43,789 nucleotides of DNA, from contig NZ_JAMXQS010000012.1 in the NCBI RefSeq assembly GCF_024053505.1, positions 1 to 43,789 of the forward strand, in the 5' to 3' direction. Positions 8,195 through 16,712 of the stretch are shown here, piece after piece. Made by a program: the position numbers and the translations under genes. The notes under the pieces are model-generated. The model searched no databases. It was not told the DNA's origin and saw nothing but the letters and a program-made list of their open reading frames with translations. How positions within the stretch are numbered: the first letter of the stretch is position 1; the number at the start of each line of letters is the position of its first letter. This stretch comes from Mesorhizobium liriopis. Lineage in GTDB: Bacteria > Pseudomonadota > Alphaproteobacteria > Rhizobiales > Rhizobiaceae.

Positions 8195-8971
8195 TCAAAA
8201 AGCTCCGGCGTACGAGCCCCCGTCGATCATGATGTTCTGCTTGGTAATGTAGCCGGAGCTACCACTGCACAGGAACGCGCAAAGGGCGCCGCATTCGCTG
8301 GGATTGCCAAATCGACGAGATGTCTCACTGGCACGCCAGTGTTCCAAGACTTGCTCTGGTTCCTGTCCTGTCACTGCGACCTGTCTCGCGCTCTCTCGCA
8401 GTCGGTCGGTCTCGAACGAACCCGGCAGGATATTGTTGATAGTCACATTGAACTGCGAGATTTCCGTTGCCACTCCCGCCATGAACCCTGTCAGGCCGCT
8501 ACGTGCGCCGTTTGAAAGGCCGAGGTAGCTTATCGGCGCCTTCACGGACGATGAAGTGATGTTGACGATCCGGCCGAACCTGCGTGCGATCATGCCATCG
8601 ACGACGGCATTCGTCATTTCGATGGGAGCCAGCATGTTCATCTCGATCGCGTCGAGCCACTGCTCTCGGGAGAGAGAGCGGAAATTGCCTGCAGGCGGGC
8701 CCCCTGCATTGTTGATTAGGATATCCGGTGATCCGCATGCGGAATGAAGGGCTGCTCTTCCCTCTTTAGTCGCAACGTCCGCCACGACAGGAACGACCTC
8801 GACGCTGCTTAAGGCCCTTATCTCGGCAGCTGTTTCCAAAAGCACGGCACGGTTCGTTCCGTTGATAATCAGATGTACGCCCTCACTTGCAAGCGCTACC
8901 GCGCACGCTTTGCCTAGTCCCCTGCTGGAAGCACAGACGATCGCCCAACGATCGCGTATCCCAAGATCCAT
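8195..8971 (-). CDS. Short-chain dehydrogenase/reductase-like protein with altered active site
   Basis: The product has 258 residues with an N-terminal Rossmann fold: ASSRGLGKA at 14-22 in place of TGxxxGxG, D65 in the VVADV segment, and NNAGG at 87-91. The Ser region NITSSSVKAP (137-146) is present. In the following SYLGLSNGARSGL, however, the canonical YxxxK catalytic pair is replaced: aligning on S153, the Tyr and Lys positions are L150 and N154, with Y149 one place off. Some FabG-annotated SDRs share this LGLSNGAR variant. The C-terminal IMIDGGSY is normal for SDRs. It lies between the GntR remnant and the LysR gene, and catalytic activity is uncertain. Confidence 0.82.
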   Translation of the reverse strand: MDLGIRDRWAIVCASSRGLGKACAVALASEGVHLIINGTNRAVLLETAAEIRALSSVEVVPVVADVATKEGRAALHSACGSPDILINNAGGPPAGNFRSLSREQWLDAIEMNMLAPIEMTNAVVDGMIARRFGRIVNITSSSVKAPISYLGLSNGARSGLTGFMAGVATEISQFNVTINNILPGSFETDRLRESARQVAVTGQEPEQVLEHWRASETSRRFGNPSECGALCAFLCSGSSGYITKQNIMIDGGSYAGAF

Positions 8972-9025
8972 CCCACGTCCTTAGATTGACTGCCTTGCTC
9001 AGGCCTTGGAACATTCCACCGCTGT

Positions 9026-9970
9026 TCAGACAACCAGTTTCCTTCTCTCCTCGCCCGTCCGCGTCGCTGTCTGGCGGCGCCTCGCGACCAGCCAGTCTCG
9101 CACGGACAAGAGCTGAGCATTCTGCTTTTCCCCTTTCGCGACGATCTGGAACTCGCTCGAAGTCTCGACAGTCAGGTCGACAGCCCGCACTAATGCGCCG
9201 CTTTCGAGCAGGTCGCCCATTGAATGGTGAAAGCCCAGACCGACACCGGCTCCCGTCAGAGCCTCGTGGATGACGAGAATGTAGTTGTTGTGGGTGATGT
9301 CCTCGGGAGCCAACGGCCGTCTGATACCGAAGCCCCCGAGAAAGCCCGTCCATGTGATGCCATCGTGGTAGCCATCGTCGAGATGAAGCAACCGATGACC
9401 GGACAGGTCTTCCAGGCTGCATATCGGGCCGTGTCGCTGCAGATATTGCGGACTGCACACTGGCGAGATGACTTCCGGCGCGAACGGATGGACCTCGTAG
9501 CCCGGCCAGTTCGTTCGCCCGTTGGTGATCGCCAAGGATATGCCGTCATCGGGCAGTTCGAGCGTGCGGTCCGAATTGTAAAGCTGCATCTCGATGCGCG
9601 TCGCGCCGTCCGGATAGCTCGCGAGTTGCGGCAAAAGCCAGTAAGTGCCTAGAGTGATCGACGCATAGACCTTGATCGCTGAGGACGCATGCGCGGCTTG
9701 TATCCTGTCGATCGTCTCCTCGATCCGATCGAGGCCGAAAGCGATGCTCTGATGCAGTTTCGCGCCGTCCGGACTCAACGCCAGTTGGCGGTGCCGTCGA
9801 ACGAAAAGGCTGAAACCAAGCCCCGTTTCTAATTGCCGGATCGCGTGACTGACGGCTGCCGGCGTGACGTTCAGTTCGTCCGCCGCGCGCGTGAAGCTCT
9901 CCCACTTCGCAGCGGCATCGAACACGTAAAGCAAATTGCCGGAAGGAATTGATCGACGGATTCTTCGCAT
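9026..9970 (-). CDS. LysR-family transcriptional regulator, GcvA-like
   Basis: The product has 314 residues. The winged helix-turn-helix occupies residues 12-70, with FTRAADELNVTPAAVSHAIR (26-45) as its core. This S-x-x-x-A-A-x-x-L-x-x-x-x-x-A-V-S pattern, beginning after a G-N-L-L-Y-V-F-D-A-A-A-K segment, is characteristic of the GcvA/AmpR branch. The remainder is the substrate-binding co-inducer domain. The gene is divergent from the amino-acid-type ABC cassette with a 114-bp gap, the usual arrangement for a LysR activator of the adjacent operon. Its inducer is probably the transported acid or a derivative. Confidence 0.88.
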   Translation of the reverse strand: MRRIRRSIPSGNLLYVFDAAAKWESFTRAADELNVTPAAVSHAIRQLETGLGFSLFVRRHRQLALSPDGAKLHQSIAFGLDRIEETIDRIQAAHASSAIKVYASITLGTYWLLPQLASYPDGATRIEMQLYNSDRTLELPDDGISLAITNGRTNWPGYEVHPFAPEVISPVCSPQYLQRHGPICSLEDLSGHRLLHLDDGYHDGITWTGFLGGFGIRRPLAPEDITHNNYILVIHEALTGAGVGLGFHHSMGDLLESGALVRAVDLTVETSSEFQIVAKGEKQNAQLLSVRDWLVARRRQTATRTGEERRKLVV

Positions 9971-10084
9971 GAGCCAGTTTTGTCTAACCGATAGATTTTT
10001 TGCAGGTTATCTCTGAAGCGGCAAGCGTAAGATGAGCCGTTAAGAAACTTGAATTCGTGCATAACACGAACGGGAACGTGGCTC

Positions 10085-10900
10085 ATGGCCCTCACGCATT
10101 CACCCGAGGCGCTTCGCGCCGAGGGTATCCGCAAGTCTTTCGGCTCCCTCGAAGTATTGAAGGGCGTCGACCTCACAGCTTGCAAGGGCGACGTGATCGC
10201 CATCATCGGCGGCAGCGGTTCCGGCAAGTCGACTCTCCTGCGCTGCCTCAACCTTCTGGAACATCCGACGGCTGGTTCGCTTCGTATCGATGGTGAGGAA
10301 GTCGGCCTGACGCCGGATGGCCGCGGCCACCTTGGTGCAGCCTCGAATGCGCAGATCCGCCGGATCCGCACAAAGCTTGCAATGGTCTTCCAGAGCTTCA
10401 ATCTCTGGTCGCATATGACCCTGTTGGAGAACGTCACCGAAGTGCCCGTGCGGGTGCTCGGTATCCCGCGCGACAAAGCGACAGTGGAAGCGATGGAGCT
10501 TCTCGACCGCGTCGGCCTCGCGGACAAGGCGAACGTTTACCCGGCCTTCTTGTCCGGTGGCCAGCAGCAGCGCGGCGCGATCGCCCGGGCTCTGGCGGTG
10601 CAACCAAAGGTCATGCTGTTCGACGAGCCGACATCTGCGCTCGACCCCGAACTCGTCGGCGAAGTTCTCAAGGTGATCACCAGTCTGGCCGAGGAGGGCC
10701 GCACGATGATCCTCGTGACCCATGAGATGGGATTCGCGAGGGATGTGGCGAACCACGTCGTCTTTCTTCGCGACGGCCTCGTCGAGGAACAGGGCCTGCC
10801 CGCACAAGTCCTCGGCAACCCCAAATCCGAGCGGCTCGCGCGCTTCCTCGGCAATGTCGGGCGCACATCAGACCATTCAACAGACTATGGGAGACAGTAA
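10085..10900 (+). CDS. Polar amino acid-type ABC transporter ATP-binding protein (HisP/OccP-like)
   Basis: The product has 271 residues from the ATG at 10085; a TTG at 10049 would add 12 residues but is less likely. It has Walker A GGSGSGKST (42-50), Q-loop FQSFNLWSHMT (102-112), signature LSGGQQQR (156-163), Walker B VMLFDEPTSALD (176-187) and the H-loop LVTHEMGF. The insertion between the first strands and the Q-loop (about residues 70-95) is the form seen in HisP, OccP and NocP-like ATPases that serve basic amino acid or opine transporters. It is the first gene of the cassette. Its stop overlaps the next start by one base (TAATG). Confidence 0.9.
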   Translation: MALTHSPEALRAEGIRKSFGSLEVLKGVDLTACKGDVIAIIGGSGSGKSTLLRCLNLLEHPTAGSLRIDGEEVGLTPDGRGHLGAASNAQIRRIRTKLAMVFQSFNLWSHMTLLENVTEVPVRVLGIPRDKATVEAMELLDRVGLADKANVYPAFLSGGQQQRGAIARALAVQPKVMLFDEPTSALDPELVGEVLKVITSLAEEGRTMILVTHEMGFARDVANHVVFLRDGLVEEQGLPAQVLGNPKSERLARFLGNVGRTSDHSTDYGRQ

Positions 10901-11673
10901 TGAAACGGATTATCGGCGCTGCGATCCTCGCGGCTTCCATGCTCGCCGCACCCTCCGCTTGGGCGGAGAAGCTGAAGGTCGGCTTTTCGCCGGAGGCCTA
11001 TCCACCGTTCTGGGTTCCGGCTGCCTCGGGCAACTGGACCGGATGGGAGCCGGATTTCATCGAGGCGCTCTGCGCCGAGGCGAAGTATGAATGCGAACTC
11101 GTGCCAGTTGCATGGGAAGGCATCATCCCCGCCCTTCTCGGCAAGAAGATCGACGTCATCCTGAATTCCCTGCGCATCAACGACGAGCGCCGTAAGGTCA
11201 TCGATTTCTCCGACAAATATTACGAAGTCGAGACCGAGGTCGTCGAGCCGAAGGACGCCGACTTCGGCATCGAGCCGGAGGATTTCGACGGCAAGATCAT
11301 CGGCGTCCAGGTCTCGACCGGCTATCAGACCTATGCCCAGAAGTTCTTGGCAAAAAACGCGTCGGAGATCCGGGGCTACGCCACGCAGGACGAAGCTTAT
11401 CAGGATCTTGCAGCAGGTCGCATCGACGCCGTGCTTGACGGTCGCATCGCGATGAACGAGTTCTTTAAGACCGATCTCGGCAACTGCTGCTCGTCCAAGG
11501 GCACCCTGCCGCGCGACGTCCAGACCCTTGGTGAGGGCTACGGCGCGGGTCTGCGCCAAGGCGACACGGAGATCAAGGATCGTCTGAACGCAGCAATCGC
11601 CGCCCTACGCACAAATGGGACGTACGACGAGATCACCAAGAAGTATTTCGACTACGACATCTACGGCAAATGA
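10900..11673 (+). CDS. Periplasmic solute-binding protein, family 3 (amino acid/opine type)
   Basis: The product has 257 residues. A Sec signal peptide (MKRIIGAAILAASMLAAPSAWA, cleaved near residue 22) leads into a type II binding protein of the SBP_bac_3 family: KVGFSPEAYPPF, GWEPDFIEALC, LVPVAWEGIIPAL, D.ILNSLRIN.ERRK and GYATQDEAYQDLAAGRIDAVL. Two cysteines in the N-lobe and a CC pair in GNCCSSKG could form disulphides in the periplasm. This family binds amino acids, opines and other polar acids; here the downstream genes point to a hydroxy acid or hydroxylated amino acid. The ligand is not determined. Confidence 0.88.
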   Translation: MKRIIGAAILAASMLAAPSAWAEKLKVGFSPEAYPPFWVPAASGNWTGWEPDFIEALCAEAKYECELVPVAWEGIIPALLGKKIDVILNSLRINDERRKVIDFSDKYYEVETEVVEPKDADFGIEPEDFDGKIIGVQVSTGYQTYAQKFLAKNASEIRGYATQDEAYQDLAAGRIDAVLDGRIAMNEFFKTDLGNCCSSKGTLPRDVQTLGEGYGAGLRQGDTEIKDRLNAAIAALRTNGTYDEITKKYFDYDIYGK

Positions 11674-11733
11674 TCGCCCGTGGCGGGGAGCTCCGCTTCC
11701 CGCCATTCACCCCTCCATCTGCGAATCCAAGTC

Positions 11734-12453
11734 ATGACGACCATTCCCGATTTCCTCGGAGTGGAGCTCGACCTTTTTCTGACCCAGGGGTGGGGATGGG
11801 CGCTCCTAGTCGGGCTTTACCGCTCTCTCCTGATCGCAGCCGGTGCCTTTGTGCTCGGTCTGGTCATCGGCACGCTGGGAAGCTTTGGCAAGCTTTATGG
11901 CAACCGCTTCGCCCGGCAGTCGCTTGAGCTCTATACGACCATCGTCCGCTCACTCCCCGAGCTTATCTTGATCCTTGTGGTCTATTTCGTCGGGACCGAT
12001 ATGCTGAACAAGACGCTCGACCTTGTCGGCTATCCTCCTGTCGACGTGAACGGCGCGGCCGCGGGCATTTTCGTTCTGGGCATCGTGATCGGGGCCTACG
12101 CGACCGAGGTGATCCGCGGGGCAATCCTTGCCGTCCCGTCCGGACAGATCGAGGCCGCGCGCGCCTTCGGCATGTCACCCGCCTTGGTCCTGCGCCGGAT
12201 CACGCTTCCCGCGATGCTTCCCAACGCGATACCGGGCCTGTCGAACCTGTGGTTGATCGCCATGAAGAACACGGCGCTGCTGGCTGTGCTCGGCTTTGGA
12301 GAACTGACGCAGGTCACGCGACAGGCTGCAGGTGCCACCAAGTCCTACTTCACCTTCTTCCTGGCAGCGGCGTGCCTCTACCTGCTCGCTACTCTGATTT
12401 CCAACCTGCTGACACGCCGCCTCGAAGCCTGGTCGCGGCGCGGCATGGCCTAG
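11734..12453 (+). CDS. Amino acid-type ABC transporter permease (HisQ-like)
   Basis: The product has 239 residues from the ATG at 11734; a GTG at 11680 gives an 18-residue extension without obvious membrane or signal features. It has five or so membrane spans. The EAA loop is clear: EVIRGAILAVPSGQIEAARA followed by FGMSPALVLRRITLPAMLP, the contact site for the ATPase. It pairs with the next permease as a HisQ/HisM-type heterodimer. It lies 60 bp after the binding-protein gene and 10 bp before the next permease gene. Confidence 0.87.
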   Translation: MTTIPDFLGVELDLFLTQGWGWALLVGLYRSLLIAAGAFVLGLVIGTLGSFGKLYGNRFARQSLELYTTIVRSLPELILILVVYFVGTDMLNKTLDLVGYPPVDVNGAAAGIFVLGIVIGAYATEVIRGAILAVPSGQIEAARAFGMSPALVLRRITLPAMLPNAIPGLSNLWLIAMKNTALLAVLGFGELTQVTRQAAGATKSYFTFFLAAACLYLLATLISNLLTRRLEAWSRRGMA

Positions 12454-12463
12454 GCGGCGCACG

Positions 12464-13282
12464 ATGTCCGAGACAAACCTGACAGCCGCCCAGGCGCCCG
12501 TGGTCGCGTCCGGCCGATCCGAGCCGACGATCGGGCTCTGGGGCTGGGTCATCCTGGCGGTAGCCTTTGCCTATGCCGGCTACGCGATGCGCTGGGACTG
12601 GCTGCTGGACTGGTATCCGCAACTGATCCGCGGCCTGGGCACGACGATGCTGCTCCTTGCGACCACCGTCTTTCTAGGAATGTTGCTCGCGATCCCGATC
12701 GGGCTCGTCCAGGTCTTCGGCCCGCGCTGGCTCTCCATTCCCGCGCGCGCATTTTGCACGGTCATCCGGGGGACGCCGCTGCTTCTCCAGCTCTGGTTGC
12801 TCTATTATGGCCTAGGGTCGCTTTTTCCGCAGTTTCCCGCGATCAGGGACTCCTTCCTGTGGCCCTATCTGCGACAGGCATGGCCTTATGCAGTCCTGTC
12901 GCTGACCCTTTCCTATGCCGCCTATGAAGGCGAGGTGTTCCGCGGTGCCTTTGCCGGCGTACCGAAGGGGCAGCTCGAAGCCGCGCGTTCCTTCGGCATG
13001 AGCCCATGGCACTCGTTCCGGCGGATATGGTTCCCGCAGGCGTTCCACCGCGCGTTGCCCACGCTTGCTGGCGAGACCATCCTTCAGCTCAAGGCGACCC
13101 CTCTGGTGGCTACTATCACCGTCATGGACATCTATTCGGTGGCCGCACAGGTCCGCCAGCAAACATACCTGACCTATGAGCCGCTGCTCGTCATTTCCGT
13201 CGTCTACATCATAGTCGCGATGGGGCTCCTCAAGCTCTTCGCGACCCTTACGAACACCCGTTACATGAGAGCCCCGAATTGA
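12464..13282 (+). CDS. Amino acid-type ABC transporter permease (HisM-like)
   Basis: The product has 272 residues. A 30-residue polar N-terminus is followed by five or so spans. Conserved sites include TVIRGTPLLLQLWLLYYG and the EAA loop GEVFRGAFAGVPKGQLEAAR, then FGMSPWHSFRRIWFPQA. This is the second subunit of the HisQ/HisM-type channel. Its TGA stop overlaps a TTG start of the aldolase gene (TTGA), so transport and catabolism are encoded in one message. Confidence 0.88.
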   Translation: MSETNLTAAQAPVVASGRSEPTIGLWGWVILAVAFAYAGYAMRWDWLLDWYPQLIRGLGTTMLLLATTVFLGMLLAIPIGLVQVFGPRWLSIPARAFCTVIRGTPLLLQLWLLYYGLGSLFPQFPAIRDSFLWPYLRQAWPYAVLSLTLSYAAYEGEVFRGAFAGVPKGQLEAARSFGMSPWHSFRRIWFPQAFHRALPTLAGETILQLKATPLVATITVMDIYSVAAQVRQQTYLTYEPLLVISVVYIIVAMGLLKLFATLTNTRYMRAPN

Positions 13283-14091
13283 CCCACGCCCACCCTGAGC
13301 TGTCGGTGAACAAGAACCTCGCAATCGCTTCCGCCTTCCGCCAGCGGCTGATCAGTGGCAACCCCGTCTTCGGAGCTTGGGCGATGGTGCCCAATCCCAG
13401 CGTGATCGAAGTCATGGCGCGGCTCAAGTTTGATTTCCTGCTGCTGGACGGCGAGCACTCCCCAATCGAGGCAGGCAGCTTGTCGACCCTGCTGCCATCG
13501 ACCGAACTGCACGGCGCACCGTCGATTTTCCGACCCCGCTCCCAGACAGCGTCGGATATCAAGACAGCGCTCGATGCCGGCGCGTCTGGCGTGATGGTGC
13601 CGATGGTGGAGACGGTCGAGGAGGCACGCGCGATCGTTTCAGTCTGCCGTTATGCGCCCCTTGGCCAGAGAGGCATCGGTCCGTGGCGGGCCTCAGGCTT
13701 CTATGACCAGTTCGCCGACTACCTGCAGCGAGCCAACGATGCGACGACCGTCGTTCTCCAAATCGAAAGCGCGACCGGCTTGGACAATGTCGAAGCGATC
13801 GCTGCGACTGCCGGCCTCGACGTTCTCTATGTCGGTCCTTCGGACCTTTCGAGTTCGCTCGGCAATCCCTCGGCCGAGACCATGACGGAAGCTCTCCGGC
13901 GCGTGGCGAACGCTGCCAGGGGTGCGGGCAAGGCCGTCGGCATCGACATCTATTTGCTTGAGCGGGTACCCGAACTGGTGGAGATGGGCTATTCATTCTT
14001 CACCATCGGGTCCGACATCGGATTCATCCAGAGCGCAGGACGAGCGCTGGTCGGCGACATCGCATCCTGCCTCGACGGTTTGGCGACATGA
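13279..14091 (+). CDS. HpcH/HpaI family class II aldolase
   Basis: A class II, divalent-metal-dependent pyruvate aldolase of about 270 residues. Family residues are visible: LLLDGEHSP with catalytic-base H60, an Arg near 85-87, PLGQRGIGPWRAS (128-139), QIESATGLDN with metal ligand E163, and LYVGPSDLSSSLG with metal ligand D189. The usual reaction is reversible cleavage of a 4-hydroxy-2-oxo acid to pyruvate (or a 2-oxoacid) plus an aldehyde. The start is a TTG overlapping the permease stop; a GTG at 13306 is an alternative. Flanking D- and L-2-hydroxyacid oxidoreductases suggest its 2-oxo substrate is made by oxidation of a 2-hydroxy acid. Confidence 0.87.
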   Translation: MTHAHPELSVNKNLAIASAFRQRLISGNPVFGAWAMVPNPSVIEVMARLKFDFLLLDGEHSPIEAGSLSTLLPSTELHGAPSIFRPRSQTASDIKTALDAGASGVMVPMVETVEEARAIVSVCRYAPLGQRGIGPWRASGFYDQFADYLQRANDATTVVLQIESATGLDNVEAIAATAGLDVLYVGPSDLSSSLGNPSAETMTEALRRVANAARGAGKAVGIDIYLLERVPELVEMGYSFFTIGSDIGFIQSAGRALVGDIASCLDGLAT

Positions 14092-15464
14092 GCGACCTGC
14101 TTCCTCAGCTGGCTTCCCTGGTAGGGGAGCGCCACGTGGTCTCGGGCGAGACCCTGCGGGATCGGCCGCAGGACTTCTGGAACAACGTCCCCACCCCGGC
14201 ACGTGCTTTGGTCAAACCGGGAACGACCTCAGAAGTGTCCGCGGTACTCGCCTTGTGCAATGGAAACGGCATTGCGGTCATACCCGAGGGCGGGCGGACC
14301 AATCTCAGTCAGGCGACCCGCTCGGACGAAAGGAGTATTCTGCTTTCACTGGAACGGCTCGATGATATCGAGACGCCGGACGAGGCTGGTCTGACGGTGG
14401 TGGTGGGAGCCGGCGTGGTCATCCAGACACTTCAGGAACGATGCGCCGCCAGCGGCCTTCGGTTCGGCCTCGACTTCGGTGCACGCGGAAGCGCCATGAT
14501 CGGCGGCGCGCTTTCGACCAATGCAGGCGGTTTCCAAGCGCTGCGCTACGGCGTTACAAGGGATATGGTCCTGGGCCTCGAATGCGTGCTGGCGGACGGC
14601 ACTGTGCTTTCGCATCTCATCCCGTTTCGCAAGGACAATACAGGTTACGACCTCAAGCAACTCTTCATCGGTTCTGAAGGAACGCTGGGCGTGATCACGC
14701 GAGCGACGCTCCGGCTCCATCCGGCACCAGTGACGAGGAACACCGCGCTTCTTTCCTTCGCGGATTTCACCGCCGTTGCCCGGACGCTTTCAAGGCTCCG
14801 TCGCGACCTGCGCGGCACGCTTTCCAGCTTCGAGATCATGTGGCCCGAATTCTTCGACTTCAACGTCGAAGCACTATACGGCGAGAGACGCCCGATTGGG
14901 TCAGGCGCCTCCTTCTACTGCCTGTGCGAGGCAGAAGGCTTCGAGCCAGATAGCGATGGCGCCCTGTTCGAAGACGTGATCTCTGCTGCGCTCGGAGCAG
15001 GAGACGTGGCCGACGCCGTGATCGCTCAGTCGTCGCGCCAGCGCGATGAGCTCTGGAAGATCCGGGAGGATTTCGAGGCGGAACAGAACTTCTTCAATGT
15101 GATGATTGATTTCGACATCTCCCTGCCGCTCAAGGTGATGGATAAGTTCGTCGCCGAGGTCGATGCTGCGCTGAAAAGCGAGATTCCCGCCTCACTCGGC
15201 CTCCATGTTCTCGGCCATCTTGGCGATGGCAACCTCCACGTGACGACCGGCCTGCCGACACCCGAACATGCCAGCTCCCTCAAAGACTTGGTATACGGTC
15301 TGATCGCTAGGTATCAGGGTTCGATATCCGCGGAGCATGGCATTGGCATCCTAAAGCGCGACTATCTGCATCATTCCCGCAGTCCGGCCGAAATCGAGAC
15401 CATGCGCACCTTGAAGCGCGCGCTCGATCCACGGAACACACTCAATCCCGGCAAGGTGATTTGA
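14088..15464 (+). CDS. FAD-linked D-2-hydroxyacid dehydrogenase, GlcD/D-lactate dehydrogenase-like
   Basis: A flavoprotein of 458 residues in the VAO/PCMH family. The FAD-binding half has IPEGGRTNLS (65-74), GGALSTNAGG (139-148) and TGYDLKQLFIGSEGTLGVIT (185-204). The C-terminal half carries the GHLGDGNLH metal/substrate motif, SAEHGIG and the terminal DPRNTLNPGKV. This is the pattern of GlcD, D-lactate and D-2-hydroxyglutarate dehydrogenases, which oxidise a D-2-hydroxy acid to the 2-oxo acid and pass electrons to a carrier. It is coupled to the aldolase gene by an ATGA overlap. The exact substrate is unknown. Confidence 0.88.
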   Translation: MSDLLPQLASLVGERHVVSGETLRDRPQDFWNNVPTPARALVKPGTTSEVSAVLALCNGNGIAVIPEGGRTNLSQATRSDERSILLSLERLDDIETPDEAGLTVVVGAGVVIQTLQERCAASGLRFGLDFGARGSAMIGGALSTNAGGFQALRYGVTRDMVLGLECVLADGTVLSHLIPFRKDNTGYDLKQLFIGSEGTLGVITRATLRLHPAPVTRNTALLSFADFTAVARTLSRLRRDLRGTLSSFEIMWPEFFDFNVEALYGERRPIGSGASFYCLCEAEGFEPDSDGALFEDVISAALGAGDVADAVIAQSSRQRDELWKIREDFEAEQNFFNVMIDFDISLPLKVMDKFVAEVDAALKSEIPASLGLHVLGHLGDGNLHVTTGLPTPEHASSLKDLVYGLIARYQGSISAEHGIGILKRDYLHHSRSPAEIETMRTLKRALDPRNTLNPGKVI

Positions 15465-15482
15465 GGATTTAAAGAAGCGGCG

Positions 15483-16712
15483 ATGGTCAGCGCAATCAAT
15501 ATCTCCGATCTCCGCCTAGCCGCGAAGAAGCGCCTGCCCTGGATGCTGTTCGACTGGATCGACGGCGGCGCAGGCGACGAGCGCGGGCTGCGCGAGAACG
15601 AGGCTGCCTTCGAGGCCTATCGGTTCCTTCCGCGATACATGGTGGACGTCTCCGATCGCAGCCAGCGAAAGTCCGTGTTTGGTCGGACCTATGACAGTCC
15701 GTTCGGGATTGCGCCGACGGGCTATGCTGGGCTTTTCCGGCCACGCGCCGACGTCACGCTCGCAGCCGCGGCGCGCGATCATAACATTCCCTACATCATG
15801 TCCGGCACCAGCGTGGATTCGATCGAGGAAGCAGCCGAGCTCGCCCCGGACAACGTCTGGTATCAGCTCTATGGTGCCATGGATCTATCGATCACCAAGG
15901 ATATCATATCCCGAGCCGAGCGCGCAGGATGCCAGGCACTCGTGATCACCATCGACATTCCGATCGCGGGTAAGCGAGAGCGTGACCTGCGCAACGGCTT
16001 CGAGTTTCCCTTGCGAATTACGCCGAAAGTCGTTCTGGACGGGCTGCTCCATCCGGCATGGACGCTGAGCTATCTCCGCACCGGCGGCCTGCCCCGTATG
16101 GCGAACTGGGATCATTACGCGCCAAAGGGCTGCAGTGCAGTGGAACTGGCCGAATTCGCCAACAGCCACTCCTTCTGCGTCCAGACCTGGGACCACCTGC
16201 GGCTGTTCCGGGACCTTTGGCCACGCCACCTGATCGTAAAGGGGGTGATGCATCCAGAGGACGCCGAAACTGCCGTAGCGCTGGGCGCGGATGGGCTCAT
16301 CATCTCCAACCACGGCGGCCGTCAATACGACCGCTGTGTCCCGGCACCTCTCATGATATCGCCGATCCGCGCAGCAGTAGGTCCAAATATCCCTGTCATG
16401 ATGGATGGCGGCATTCGACGTGGCTCTGATGTTCTGGCATCACTCTGCTTAGGCGCAGACTTCGTCTTCTGTGGTCGAGCAATGCTTTACGGCGTGGTAG
16501 CCGGAGGGGCGACTGGATTAAACGCTGCGATAGGAATTTTGCGCGACGAACTCGACACCTTGATGGGGCAAATCGGTTGTCTCAGCGTCGACGTTACTGG
16601 TCTCGAAAGCTTCATCATAAATTGGTCTGGCGGCGGCCTTGAAGCTGTTACCGCCTCAGCAGATAAAACTTCAAACTTAAACCCGAAATCCGGGTCAGAT
16701 AATCGTCCGTAA
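15483..16712 (+). CDS. FMN-dependent L-2-hydroxyacid oxidase/dehydrogenase, LldD-like
   Basis: The product has 409 residues in the FMN_dh TIM-barrel family. Key sites: APTGYAGLF (77-85), MSGTS, WYQLY with Y130, TIDIPIAGKRERDLRNGF with substrate Arg near 165-170, K253 (IVKGV), and the catalytic SNHGGRQYD with H277 and R280 (the third-from-last position of this block is usually followed by L, here Y). It then has MMDGGIRRGSD and GRAMLYG for the FMN phosphate. It oxidises L-2-hydroxy acids such as L-lactate or mandelate to 2-oxo acids. The last 25-30 residues after ESFIINWSG are Ser/Asn-rich and unlike the usual ending, as if the 3' end had been replaced at a recombination junction. It is the last gene of the cassette. 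Confidence 0.87.
   Translation: MVSAINISDLRLAAKKRLPWMLFDWIDGGAGDERGLRENEAAFEAYRFLPRYMVDVSDRSQRKSVFGRTYDSPFGIAPTGYAGLFRPRADVTLAAAARDHNIPYIMSGTSVDSIEEAAELAPDNVWYQLYGAMDLSITKDIISRAERAGCQALVITIDIPIAGKRERDLRNGFEFPLRITPKVVLDGLLHPAWTLSYLRTGGLPRMANWDHYAPKGCSAVELAEFANSHSFCVQTWDHLRLFRDLWPRHLIVKGVMHPEDAETAVALGADGLIISNHGGRQYDRCVPAPLMISPIRAAVGPNIPVMMDGGIRRGSDVLASLCLGADFVFCGRAMLYGVVAGGATGLNAAIGILRDELDTLMGQIGCLSVDVTGLESFIINWSGGGLEAVTASADKTSNLNPKSGSDNRP

Noticed and set aside
9971-10084. Defined LysR binding site in the divergent gap
   Set aside because: Several T-N11-A candidates exist, but none is clearly better than chance.
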